NCBI RefSeq assembly: GCF_013307435.2
Contig: NZ_CP102846.1
Location: forward strand, 434,001-498,000
Length of the DNA: 64,000 nt
Reading direction: 5' to 3'
DNA from: Microvirga terrae
GTDB taxonomy: Bacteria > Pseudomonadota > Alphaproteobacteria > Rhizobiales > Beijerinckiaceae
The position numbers were made by a program, and so were the translations under genes. The first letter of the stretch is position 1, and the number at the start of each line of letters is the position of its first letter. The notes under the pieces were generated by a model that ran no database searches, was not told where the DNA came from, and saw nothing but the letters and a program-made list of their open reading frames with translations. Below are positions 56,024 to 64,000 of the stretch, one piece after another.

Positions 56024-57004
56024 TCAGACCTCCGGCATGGCGAGTTGCTTGCGCTGTGCGTCGGCCACGAGCGAGGCCACGGCGCAGGACGCCAGCCGGG
56101 CGATAGTCGAGTCGGCCCGGCTCGTGAGGATGATCGGCACGCGGGCGCCGAGCACGATACCGGCGGCGTCCGCGTCGGCCAGAAAGGTCAGGCTCTTGGC
56201 CAGCATGTTGCCGGCTTCGAGATCCGGAACCACGAGGACATTGGCCTGGCCGGCCACCGGCGACTGGATCTTCTTGATTTTGGCCGCGCCGAGATCTACG
56301 GCGTTGTCGAGGGCAAGCGGACCATCGAGGATCCCGCCCGTGATCTGCCCGCGGTCGGCCATCTTGCACAAGGCCGCCGCCTCGATGGTCGACGGCACCT
56401 TCGGGTTGACGGTCTCCATCGCCGAGAGGATTGCGACCCGCACCGGGTCGGCCCCCAGCGCACGGGCAAGGTCAATGGCGTTCTGGACGATGTGGACCTT
56501 GTCCTCCAGAGTCGGCGCGATGTTGACCGCCGCGTCGGTGATGATGAGTGGGGTGTCATGGCCGGGAACGTCCATGACGAAGCAGTGGCTGATCCGGCGT
56601 GCCGTGCGCAGCCCGCCCTCGCGACGAACGACGGCAGCCATGAGTTCGTCCGTGTGCAGGCTGCCCTTCATCAGCGCCTCGGCCTGCCCTGAGCGCACGA
56701 GGTCGACGGCTGCCTCCGCTGCCGCTTGGCTGTGCGGGGCGTCGACGATGCGCATCGTGGAGACATCCTTGCCGAGCGCCTTCACGGCGGCCGTGATCTT
56801 GGCCTGCGGCCCGACGAGGATCGGCTCGATCAGGCCGAGCCCGGCTGCCTCGAACACTGCGCCGAGGGAGGCCGCATCGCATGGGTGCGCCACGGCAACC
56901 TTCAGCTTCGGACGCGATTGCGCGGTCGCCACGAGCCGGTCGTACTTGTCATGCCGCCGCTGGCCGTGCTGAGACGCGTCCTGGGCTGGAACCGCAACCG
57001 TCAT
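56024..57004 (-). CDS. Phosphate acetyl/butyryltransferase
   Basis: 326 residues from the ATG at 57004 (GGGAGG at five bases). Family features: VAVAHPCDAASLGAVFEAAGLG, ALMKGSLHTDELM, RRISHCFVMDVPGHDTPLIITDAAVN, GILDGPLALDNAV, and C-terminal LGARVPIILTSRADST. It transfers an acyl group between CoA and phosphate. The compact form without an N-terminal domain is the Ptb-like branch; acetyl and butyryl specificity cannot be separated from sequence. First gene of the pta-ackA operon. A CAGTTTGGGACT motif lies 174 bp upstream. Confidence 0.9.
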   Translation of the reverse strand: MTVAVPAQDASQHGQRRHDKYDRLVATAQSRPKLKVAVAHPCDAASLGAVFEAAGLGLIEPILVGPQAKITAAVKALGKDVSTMRIVDAPHSQAAAEAAVDLVRSGQAEALMKGSLHTDELMAAVVRREGGLRTARRISHCFVMDVPGHDTPLIITDAAVNIAPTLEDKVHIVQNAIDLARALGADPVRVAILSAMETVNPKVPSTIEAAALCKMADRGQITGGILDGPLALDNAVDLGAAKIKKIQSPVAGQANVLVVPDLEAGNMLAKSLTFLADADAAGIVLGARVPIILTSRADSTIARLASCAVASLVADAQRKQLAMPEV

Positions 57005-57177
57005 GGTGGCCTCCCGTTGTGCTCTCGATAGGTTGTCGCGATTGGTTGCCAGGTGTTGTGCCAAAGGGCTTGCAGAATCCGGGCTTAAGCCCATGTCTGC
57101 GACTACCCAGCTTGTTTGCCGGGGCCAGTATGGCCCTCCCCACATCCGCTGCTTGACCCGTTGAGCCATCCCATTAA

Positions 57178-57189
57178 CAGTTTGGGACT
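57178..57189 (-). promoter_or_regulatory. CAGTTTG motif upstream of the phosphotransacylase gene
   Basis: CAGTTTGGGACT at 57178-57189, CAGTTTGGAACT at 58007-58018 and CAGTTTGAGACG at 58595-58606 share CAGTTTGRRAC. Each lies 80-175 bp before a minus-strand start (57004, 57909, 58512). A common AraC-type activator site is suspected. The remaining 300 bp of this 480-bp gap show no gene. Confidence 0.45.
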
Positions 57190-57486
57190 GCCGTGCCGAA
57201 ATGAGCGGGATCACCATCTGGTCCCATCCCGAACCGACAGGTTTCCCGGGCGTCCTGCGCTTGGCGCCAGGCCCGCTGGTTGGGGGCGACCGAATTCCGG
57301 CGCCCGTGTTTCATCCGCGCCAGTGATCGGCATGGCGGATTTTGGCTCCGCTGCCCCCTCACCCCGCCAAGGCCAGCATGGAGCGAACAGCAAGTCGCAG
57401 AGGGCCAGAGCATGCCTGCATCCTTTCCTTCGCAGCCTCTGACTTACTCCATGCTATTGGCGGCATGACCGGATTGGGAGGGTCGG

Positions 57487-57909
57487 TCAAAGGCCCGGAC
57501 GTGGGCGGTGAGGTTTGCGGGGCCGCCGCTTCTGGACACCGGGATGGCTCGCGCGCCATGCCGACGGGGTCTGCCCCGACCAGCGCCGGAAGGCGCGGGT
57601 GAAGGCACTCAGCTCGGAATATCTCAGGACTGCCGCAACCTGGCTGAGCGCCATGTCGGTGTTTGCCAGAAGCTCGCACGCAATCTCAAAGCGGATCTCG
57701 TTGGCCAGCTGCCGGAACCCGAGGCCTTCGATATGCAGGTGCCGGTTCAGGGTGCGGCGGTGCATCGAGAACAGGCGGGCGATCCCAGCGGCGGAACAGG
57801 TGTCCCTGAGCAGCTCGGTCCGGAGCACCTGGCGAAGATCCTCAGTGAGGGGACCGAAGCCGTGGCCCGGCAGCAACTCGGTGGCCCTGTAGGTGGATGG
57901 CATCTCCAT
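57487..57909 (-). CDS. AraC-type DNA-binding protein without sensor domain
   Basis: 140 residues from the ATG at 57909 (GGGAGGGAG upstream; an ATG at 57960 is possible). After a short lead, residues 25-120 are an AraC/XylS double HTH: LRDTCSAAGIARLFSMHRRTLNRHLHIEGLGFRQL, then MALSQVAAVLRYSELSAFTRAFRRWSGQTPSAWR. It is very close to the C-terminal third of the full-length AraC protein at 58.8 kb. The roughly 200-residue ligand domain is missing. It may compete with that protein for DNA, or it may be the remaining piece of a deletion. Confidence 0.75.
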   Translation of the reverse strand: MEMPSTYRATELLPGHGFGPLTEDLRQVLRTELLRDTCSAAGIARLFSMHRRTLNRHLHIEGLGFRQLANEIRFEIACELLANTDMALSQVAAVLRYSELSAFTRAFRRWSGQTPSAWRASHPGVQKRRPRKPHRPRPGL

Positions 57910-58006
57910 GCTCCCTCCCCGTTTTGTCAGCCCGGCCGCTTGCTGGACCTGCTCCATCATGGCGGTTCCTGATCGGCCTGCTTGTTTGCTTGGGACTTTC
58001 TTTTGA

Positions 58007-58018
58007 CAGTTTGGAACT
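58007..58018 (-). promoter_or_regulatory. CAGTTTG motif upstream of the short AraC gene
   Basis: CAGTTTGGAACT, matching the sites at 57178 and 58595. It is 98 bp before the start of the short AraC gene. Confidence 0.45.
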
Positions 58019-58209
58019 AACGCGGTTGCCCCGACGAGCCGCCGTGCGCGGGCGGCTTGCCTTTGATAAGGGTCAGAACCTCTTTGGCGGCAGCGGCCTG
58101 CGCCGAGCGCTTGTCTCGGGTGGTCAAGCAGGATCGGGCAACCCGGGCATGATACGGATCACGGAGGCTCCCAATCCCAGCAAACCCTTGCAACAGCCTC
58201 CGTCAACTC

Positions 58210-58239
58210 AGCCCCGTTCAGGCGAACCCGGACGGGGCT
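58210..58239. terminator. Hairpin, possible terminator
   Basis: AGCCCCGT and ACGGGGCT form an 8-bp stem, with a further TTC/GAA inner pairing. The sequence CTCTTTCG follows on the plus strand. It lies 40 bp beyond the stop of the small gene at 58279. Confidence 0.35.
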
Positions 58240-58278
58240 CTTTCGCGCTCCACGGCCCCGGGCAACCGTGAAGCGTCC

Positions 58279-58512
58279 TCACTCGTGCTCGCGGGGGGCG
58301 AGGAGAATCTCTTTCTGGGCGTACCAGTATTCGCAAACCATTCTCAACCCGTAGAGCACGCCCTTGGCCTTCGTTGTGTCATCCCCCTTCTCGGCCGTCA
58401 GTTCGATGCGGGCGATCTGCCTCGATATGAGCAGATCGGTCTGGACGATATTCCGTTCAAGCTGAGCGAGCTGTCGGCGAGGGTCATCATCGGGCAGCGT
58501 TTTCCTGGGCAT
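58279..58512 (-). CDS. Hypothetical small protein, 77 residues
   Basis: GGGAGG is six bases before the ATG. The protein is helical and polar: DDDPRRQLAQLERNIVQTDLLISRQIARIEL, then TTKAKGVLYGLRMVCEYWYAQKEILL. A coiled coil is likely in the first half. No known domain. A CAGTTTGAGACG motif is 83 bp upstream, the same element that precedes the phosphotransacylase and short AraC genes. Confidence 0.65.
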   Translation of the reverse strand: MPRKTLPDDDPRRQLAQLERNIVQTDLLISRQIARIELTAEKGDDTTKAKGVLYGLRMVCEYWYAQKEILLAPREHE

Positions 58513-58594
58513 TTCAGCCTCCCGTCTGCCTGATCGTCCGCCATCCTACGGCTTGTGCCGACGGCATGCTTGATGCCTTGGGACAACGTGTTGC

Positions 58595-58606
58595 CAGTTT
58601 GAGACG
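58595..58606 (-). promoter_or_regulatory. CAGTTTG motif upstream of the 77-residue gene
   Basis: CAGTTTGAGACG, the third copy of the shared motif (see 57178 and 58007). It lies between the divergent small gene and the full-length AraC gene, so it could also serve the latter. Confidence 0.4.
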
Positions 58607-58847
58607 TCGATCACGAGATCCCCGCCATCAATCCGCGGCCATGGTTGAGGAAGCCGGCTGCCGTTTGGCTTTGGGACAGGATACCGACCCGATGGGACGA
58701 CGAGACATGAAACTGGCAGAAAAAGCCGTTCTGCCGCCTTAATCGTCTCTTAACCTTTGTTGAATTGATCAGGATCAGAGCGTTCGTCCCGATTAGAGCG
58801 ACCGTGCAGTTTCGCGGCCATCCTCAGAATGCGACGGGGCGACTCTG

Positions 58848-59942
58848 ATGACCAAACACATCGTGCCTCCGTCCGCGAACATCAGCCCCGAGACGCCTAC
58901 ACCGACAACCACCCTGGCAGGACCCAAGCGAACGCTTTCTCCCGGCTACATCCATCTGGGCATCTCCAAGGAAATCGCCCCGGCGTTGCGCGAGTTCGGC
59001 CTCGATCCCGACCCGCTCATCCGGGCGGCAGGCCTCGACCCAAGCCTGTTCGATGATGGCATGAGCGTGATCCCGTTTGCAGCTTTGGGCCGGCTGTACA
59101 CCCTGTGCGTGGCCGGCACGAACTGTTCGCACTTCGGGCTCCTCGTCGGCCAGCGCGCCACGATCCTGTCGCTCGGGATGGTGGGGCGCCTGATGCTGCA
59201 TTCGGACACGGTGGGCGACGCCCTGCGCGCGCTCGTTGCGAACCTGAGCCTCCAGGACCGGGCCGTGGTGCCGTCGCTGATCGTCAGCGACGGCACAGCC
59301 CTGCTCACGTTTGCGACCTACCAGGCGGCGGGCACGAGCGCGGAGCAAATCCGCGACGCAGCTCTGGGCGTCACGATCAACATCGTGCGGACCCTGTGCG
59401 GGTCGACCTGGAACCCGGTGGAGGTCCTGTTGCCCAAAGCCGCTCCTGCGGATGCCGCGGCGTATCGGCGCCACTTCCGCGCTCCGGCACGGTTCAACCA
59501 GGAAACCGCAACCCTTGTGTTCCCGGCCCGTGACCTGGAGCAGCGGATTACCGGGGCGGATCCCATGATGCGCGCGCTGCTGGAGGAACACATCCAGCAA
59601 ATGAAGGCCAGAGCGGGAAGCGAGTTCTCGGACGACATCCGACGGCTGCTGCGCACGCGGCTGACCAGCAACCATTGCTCGGCCGACGACATTGCCGAGG
59701 TGCTGGCGATGCACCGCCGTACCCTGAGCCGCCGCCTGAAGGGCACCGGCATGGGCTACCGGGCGCTGACGAACGAGATCCGCTTCGAGATTGCCCGTCA
59801 ACTGCTGGAAGAGACCGACGTGTCGCTCTCTCATATCGCGGCGGCCCTGGCGTATTCCGAGGCCAGCGCCTTCACCCGCGCCTTCCGGCGCTGGTCGGGC
59901 GAAACGCCGAGCACCTGGCGCGCTGAAAGGCATGCTGCGTAA
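58848..59942 (+). CDS. AraC-family regulator with arabinose-binding-like (OruR-type) domain
   Basis: 364 residues. Residues 30-215 are the PF12625-like ligand domain (LGISKEIAPALREFGLDPDPLIRAAGLD, LGMVGRLMLHSDTVGDALRAL, RDAALGVTINIVRTLCG). Residues 265-360 are the double HTH (CSADDIAEVLAMHRRTLSRRLKG, then VSLSHIAAALAYSEASAFTRAFRRWSGETPS). Such regulators respond to small organic molecules. It is likely the regulator of the surrounding phosphotransacylase/acetate kinase and PhaC-like genes through the CAGTTTG motif, but this is an inference. The gap after it (59943-60155) has no gene. Confidence 0.88.
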   Translation: MTKHIVPPSANISPETPTPTTTLAGPKRTLSPGYIHLGISKEIAPALREFGLDPDPLIRAAGLDPSLFDDGMSVIPFAALGRLYTLCVAGTNCSHFGLLVGQRATILSLGMVGRLMLHSDTVGDALRALVANLSLQDRAVVPSLIVSDGTALLTFATYQAAGTSAEQIRDAALGVTINIVRTLCGSTWNPVEVLLPKAAPADAAAYRRHFRAPARFNQETATLVFPARDLEQRITGADPMMRALLEEHIQQMKARAGSEFSDDIRRLLRTRLTSNHCSADDIAEVLAMHRRTLSRRLKGTGMGYRALTNEIRFEIARQLLEETDVSLSHIAAALAYSEASAFTRAFRRWSGETPSTWRAERHAA

Positions 59943-60155
59943 CGCACGGGCCGGAGGCACAGGCAGTCTTGTACTGGACACCGGGTTCCGGCGAAAGCTG
60001 GAGGGCCGCTTTGCCCGCGGCGCAGAGGTCTGTGGACCAGCCGGCATGCCGGAGGCAACGTTTTCGGGAGCTTTCAGGTCGTTTTTGTCGTCAGCGTGGG
60101 AGGGCTCAGATGTTGTGGCAGAACCTCGGGCCCATTCGTCGCAAGGCATGTGGCC

Positions 60156-61228
60156 ATGAAGGCTGAGTTCCCTGTCTGGAATCCGTGGCTATGGCCGGTC
60201 CTGGCGGCCACGTACGCCGGCGAGGCGGCCCTGCATACCCTCAGCCGGTCCATGACCGCCAGCCCCGCTGAGCCCGTCGGTCCGGAGCCGGCCTGGGCGA
60301 CGCCGCATGCGGTCCGCCTGGATCTGCCAAGCCTTCGGGTGCGTGAGTTCTCGCACCGGGCAGGCCGCGTGCCCACGCTCGTCGTGGCCCCCTTCGCGCT
60401 TCATGGCGCCGCCTTGGCCGACTTCGCGCCCGGGCACAGCTTGGTCGAAAGCCTGCTGGGCGAGGGGCTGGACGGGATCTGTGTCGTGGAGTGCAAGTCC
60501 GCGATCCCGTCGATGCGCTTTCTCTCCATCGACAACTACCTCGCCGATCTGATGGTCGTGGTGCAGGAGCTTGGGGGGCTGGTGAACTTCATTGGGCTGT
60601 GCCAGGGCGGATGGCTGTCGCTGATGTTCGCGGCCCGATTTCCGCAGATGATCCACAGCATGGCGCTGGCCGGCTCCCCCGTCGATCTCGCCGCCCCTTC
60701 GGCCATGGTTGCGGGCACCCGCGCCACGGCGCCCGAGTTCTTCGAGGGCTTGGTTCGTTCCGGCGACGGTCTGATCCTCGGGCAACGGGCGCTGGATCTA
60801 TGGGGTGTCGTCTCACCAGATCCCGCAGCGGCCGCCGAGGTCCTGCAGGTTGGTCAGAATGCGCTGGAGGACCTGTTCGAGCGATACCGGCAGTGGCATC
60901 AGTGGACCGTTAACCTCCCCGGCAGCTTCTATCTTGAGGTCGTGGAGCATCTGTTCCGGCGCAACGAACTCGCCCGGGGCGAGTTTCGGGCGCTCGGCCA
61001 AGTGGCCGATCTCTCATCCGTCAAAGCCCCGCTGTTTCTCCTGGCGAGCACGACGATGTGACGCCACCGGCCCAACTGCTTGCGGCTCGCCGCTTGGTCG
61101 GTACTCCCGCCCGTCGGATCCGGACAGCGGTCGCACCGTGCGGGCACCTGTCGTTGTTCATGGGGCAGCGCACCTTGCGGCGGGAGTGGCGCCAGATCGC
61201 GGGCGAGATGCGAAGTCTCAGCCAGTAA
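60156..61228 (+). pseudogene. PHA synthase-like alpha/beta hydrolase broken by a frameshift
   Basis: The first frame (60156-61061) has an alpha/beta-hydrolase core with the PhaC-type lipase box FIGLCQGGWLSL, whose Cys would be the nucleophile, and VEHLFRRNELARGEFRALG. It stops abruptly after LFLLAST. From 61052 another frame continues the family sequence: DDVTPPAQLLAARRLVGTP, then PCGHLSLFMGQRTLRREW to a TAA at 61226. Loss of one G near 61044-61050 explains both. The catalytic Asp and His lie after the break, so the truncated product would be inactive. Confidence 0.75.
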
Positions 61229-61270
61229 GGCGGAAGGACCGGGATCCCCGCACCAATTGCTCTCAGACTG

Positions 61271-61917
61271 GTGCGGCCCGGGAGTCCACTCGCCTTTGCG
61301 TTTGGGCTCGTGGCAGCGGTGTCGGTCCTGATCATCGCCTGCCAGTGCGCGGCGCTCGGGCTCGCCGGCGGCAACGTTCGGACCCGTACGCCCGTGCCCG
61401 GCATCACGGGCACCGTCGGCCGAGCCGTCGAACTCGACTTCCAGATGGCCATCGTCGAGGTGGTGCCGCTTTTGAGGTCGCACGCGCCGGACCTCTGGTG
61501 TTCGATATGCTCAGCGGCGCCCGCTACTCGTACCAGGAGGCGGATCTCTCATTTGAGATCGCCCGCACCGTCGACATCGGCGATCTTGAGCTTGCAGGCG
61601 GGCGGGCCTTCGCCCGGTCTGGCTCGGTTGACTGGCTCGATCCGGTCCTCGGCGCCCGCGTCCGATATGCGGTGGCGCCCGGGCACGAACTCTTCCTACG
61701 TGACGACATCGGCGGGTTTGGCGTCGGGAGCGACTTCTCCTGCCAGGCCATCGGCGGCTATGGCTTCGACTTCGGCATCTACAACCGCATCACCTTCTCG
61801 GGCGTGATCGGCTACCGCGCCCTGTCCGTCGACTAGGCCCACGGCGAGGGCCGACGCCGCTATGAATTCGATATGCTCCAGCATGGGCCGGTGCTCGGTC
61901 TCAGCATGAGGTGGTGA
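61271..61917 (+). pseudogene. Outer-membrane beta-barrel protein relic
   Basis: A signal-peptide-like start (LAFAFGLVAAVSVLIIACQC) and a first strand (AVELDFQMAIVEV) lie in one frame. After about 61465 the family continues in another frame: AFEVARAGPLVFDMLSGARYSYQEADLS, GSVDWLDPVLGARVRYAV, IGGYGFDFGIYNRITFSGVIGYRALSVD. A TAG at 61834 then interrupts it, and the expected last strand (EFDMLQHGPVLGLSMRW) follows, ending at TGA 61915. One frameshift and one nonsense codon mark it as dead. Intact relatives are 8-stranded OMPs of unknown role. Confidence 0.65.
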
Positions 61918-62013
61918 CCCCCGGCGGATCCCCACTGTTCTCTCGGGGCAGGCGGTCTCCCCGGCTCGGTACCGAGCACTTGCGCAGGATCGCAAACAGG
62001 CGTCCTGTGAACG

Positions 62014-64000
62014 ATGATGGGTTCGATGATGACAACGCACGCCGACCACGACGCCCCGGCCCGGCTGTTTGGCAGCCTGGTGCTGCTGTTCCTCGTGCTG
62101 GTATGGTCTCCATCCGCCAACGCCCAAGTCCCGGCGGCGCAGAGCCCTCCCCCGCCACAGGTGCAGCAGTTCCTGAACCTCATGCAGGATCCGGCCGTGC
62201 GCGGCTGGATCGACCAACAGCAGCAGCCTGCGTCGACGCCAGCGCTTGCAGAGCCGCCGTCGACCGCTACCCAGACGACAGCTTCCGAGATGACCGGCTC
62301 CGAGATGATGGCAGCCCGGACCGCCAGCATGCGGGACCATCTCGCTTCCCTCGCGGCCGCCGCGCCGCGCCTGCCGGGCGAGTTCCGCAATGCTGCGGAC
62401 CGCCTGCTCGCCGAGCTGCGCGGTCGCCGCCCCGTCGCTGTGCTGATCCTCGTCCTCGGGTTCGTCGCCCTGGGTGCGGGAACCGAATGGCTCTTCAGAA
62501 GAGTCACCGCCCGCCCGCAGCAGCGGATCCTTGCCCTGCCCATCGAGACGGCGTCCGCGCGGATGCGCGCCATCGGTCTGCGTCTCGCCTTTGGCGTCAG
62601 CGAAGTGGCGATCTTCGGGCTCGGGAGCGTCGGCGCATTCCTCGCCTTCGACTGGCCGCCGCTCCTGCGACAGGTCGTCCTTACCTATCTGGTCGCAGCC
62701 GTGATCCTGCGTCTCGCGCTGGTTCTGGGACGGTTCTTGCTGGCGCCGGACATCGATGGGCCGCAGAATGCGGAGCGCTTTTGCGTCATCCCGTTACCCG
62801 CCCATGCCGCTCGCTTCTGGTATCGGCGCTTGGCGCTCTTCGTCGGGTGGTTCGCCTTCGGACGGGCCACGCTTGAGGTCCTCAGCGCCTTGGGGTTCTC
62901 GCCCGAGGGGCGCGAGCTCGTGGCCTATGCTCTCGGGCTCGGGCTTCTCGCCATCGCCCTGAATGTCGTGTGGACCCGGCCTCGCGCAGCCGATGCCCTT
63001 CCGGACGTTACGCGGCGCCCGACCCATCACGCGATTACCCCCTGGCTTCTGTCGCTTTGCCTGGTGCTGCTCTGGGGGCTCTGGGTCATGGGGTTCATGC
63101 GCCTGTTCTGGCTCTTGGCGGTGGCTCTCCTCCTCCCCGGGGCGATCAAGGTCGCCCGGATGGCGAGCCATCATGTCTCGCGCCCTGTCGGAGGATCTAA
63201 GGCGCTTCCCGCGCCAAGTCTAATGGCGGTCTTTCTGGATCGCGGCATCCGGGCTCTCTTGATCGTCGGCGCTGCCCTTCTGCTCGCGCACGCCTGGCAG
63301 ATCGATCTTGTCGAGATGAGCGGCCGCGACACCCTCCTGACTCGCCTCCTGCGCGGCGCGCTGAGCAGCGTCGTGATCCTGCTCATCGCCGACCTGATCT
63401 GGCAGGTGGTCAAGTCGCTGATCGATCGGCGGCTCAGCCAGGCCGAGGCCTTGTCCGCGCCCGGAACCGAGGCGGCGGTCCGGCAGGCGCGGCTCCGCAC
63501 GCTGCTGCCGATCTTCCGCAATGTCATCTTCGTGGTGCTGGCGGTCGTCGCCGTGATGATGGCCCTGTCGGCGCTAGGGGTGGAGATCGGGCCGCTAATC
63601 GCCGGCGCCGGCATCGTGGGCGTGGCCGTCGGCTTCGGCTCGCAGACGCTGGTCAAAGATGTCATCAGCGGCGTGTTCTACCTGCTCGACGATGCCTTCC
63701 GGGTCGGCGAGTACATCACGAGCGGCAGCTACAAGGGGACGGTGGAGTCATTCGGGTTCCGCTCGGTGAAGCTGCGCCATCACCGTGGGCCACTGTTCAC
63801 GGTGCCGTTCGGGGTCCTTGGAGCGGTTCAGAACATGAGCCGTGACTGGGTCATCGACAAGCTGACCATCGGCGTGTCGTACGATTCCGATTTCGACAAG
63901 GCGAAGAAGCTGATCAAGCAGATCGGCAAGGAACTGGCGGAAGATCCGGAGTTCGCGCCTAACATCATCGAGCCACTGAAGATGCAAGGCGTCGAGCAGT
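62014..64000 (+). CDS. MscS-family mechanosensitive channel, 3' end outside window
   Basis: The frame is open from the ATG at 62014 (other ATGs at 62017, 62026 and 62029) to the window end, at least 662 residues. It has a signal peptide (FGSLVLLFLVLVWSPSANA) and a periplasmic helical domain (TASMRDHLASLAAAAPRLP). About eight to ten TM helices follow, then the MscS pore and beta domain from about residue 525: PLIAGAGIVGVAVGFGSQTLVKD, GVFYLLDDAFRVGEYI and FGFRSVKLRHHRGPLFTVPFG. The size and the extra N-terminal TM bundle make it a large channel of the MscK/YbiO/YnaI type. It opens under membrane tension to release solutes on osmotic downshift. Confidence 0.88.
   Translation, partial: MMGSMMTTHADHDAPARLFGSLVLLFLVLVWSPSANAQVPAAQSPPPPQVQQFLNLMQDPAVRGWIDQQQQPASTPALAEPPSTATQTTASEMTGSEMMAARTASMRDHLASLAAAAPRLPGEFRNAADRLLAELRGRRPVAVLILVLGFVALGAGTEWLFRRVTARPQQRILALPIETASARMRAIGLRLAFGVSEVAIFGLGSVGAFLAFDWPPLLRQVVLTYLVAAVILRLALVLGRFLLAPDIDGPQNAERFCVIPLPAHAARFWYRRLALFVGWFAFGRATLEVLSALGFSPEGRELVAYALGLGLLAIALNVVWTRPRAADALPDVTRRPTHHAITPWLLSLCLVLLWGLWVMGFMRLFWLLAVALLLPGAIKVARMASHHVSRPVGGSKALPAPSLMAVFLDRGIRALLIVGAALLLAHAWQIDLVEMSGRDTLLTRLLRGALSSVVILLIADLIWQVVKSLIDRRLSQAEALSAPGTEAAVRQARLRTLLPIFRNVIFVVLAVVAVMMALSALGVEIGPLIAGAGIVGVAVGFGSQTLVKDVISGVFYLLDDAFRVGEYITSGSYKGTVESFGFRSVKLRHHRGPLFTVPFGVLGAVQNMSRDWVIDKLTIGVSYDSDFDKAKKLIKQIGKELAEDPEFAPNIIEPLKMQGVEQ

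Noticed and set aside
58824..60149. 441-residue open frame antisense to the AraC gene
   Set aside because: Arg/Ala/Gly-rich shadow of a well supported regulator gene; no ribosome site or domain.

Overview
The window looks like an accessory-rich stretch of an alphaproteobacterium of the order Hyphomicrobiales, most like Methylobacteriaceae and perhaps Microvirga. This is an inference from the high G+C content, the HU protein with a Lys/Ala-rich arm, a SWIB-domain protein, a DUF4112 protein, FtsH codon usage, and rhizobial-type IS families. No rRNA, CRISPR array, replication origin or intact tRNA was seen. A decayed tRNA-like sequence lies near 29.0 kb.

Layout. 0-8.5 kb holds small metabolic and regulatory genes: the tail of a cupin protein, an O-methyltransferase, an ODP-type MBL hydrolase, two small membrane proteins, an IS6 element that replaced the end of a LysR gene, a Tat-exported amidohydrolase divergent from that LysR, an exported ankyrin protein and an XRE-like regulator. 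8.3-13 kb is an envelope-quality group (DUF4112, FtsH, DedA, Tim44-like). 13.4-18.8 kb encodes one giant RTX/VCBS adhesin with five tandem 126-residue repeats. 19-26.7 kb carries an acetamidase/formamidase-family enzyme, a PHP-PolX protein whose polymerase site looks dead, exported proteins of unknown function, SWIB and HU. 27-34.9 kb is IS-rich (IS256, a frameshifted IS6) with many small hypothetical genes, a small XRE-headed operon, and a decayed copy of the 22.3-23 kb locus.

The most coherent system is at 35.0-51.6 kb, a catabolic locus in three transcription blocks. Block 1 (+): Rieske ferredoxin, two CUT1 sugar permeases, two paralogous metal-dependent amidohydrolases, DhaK, DhaL and a flavin/2Fe-2S reductase. 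Block 2 (-): LacI regulator, aldo/keto reductase, SDR and a Tat-type solute-binding protein. Block 3 (+): enolase-superfamily acid-sugar dehydratase, RraA-like aldolase, UgpC-type ATPase and SMP-30 lactonase. The transporter is split among all three blocks. A 19-bp sequence is repeated exactly in front of blocks 1 and the binding-protein gene, with related copies in the LacI/dehydratase gap, so one LacI-controlled regulon is likely. The enzyme set suggests uptake, oxidation to a lactone, hydrolysis, dehydration, aldol cleavage and phosphorylation of a triose or tetrose. The Rieske protein and reductase form an electron chain with no oxygenase in the window, so the substrate cannot be named from sequence.

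51.9-54.4 kb contains two IS630-family elements. One has an A8 frameshift site. The other has 27-bp inverted repeats and truncated a gene downstream of ackA. 54.4-61.9 kb holds a phosphotransacylase-acetate kinase operon, two AraC-type genes (one without a sensor domain), a PhaC-like hydrolase broken by a frameshift and an outer-membrane-protein relic. The window ends inside a large MscS-family channel gene.
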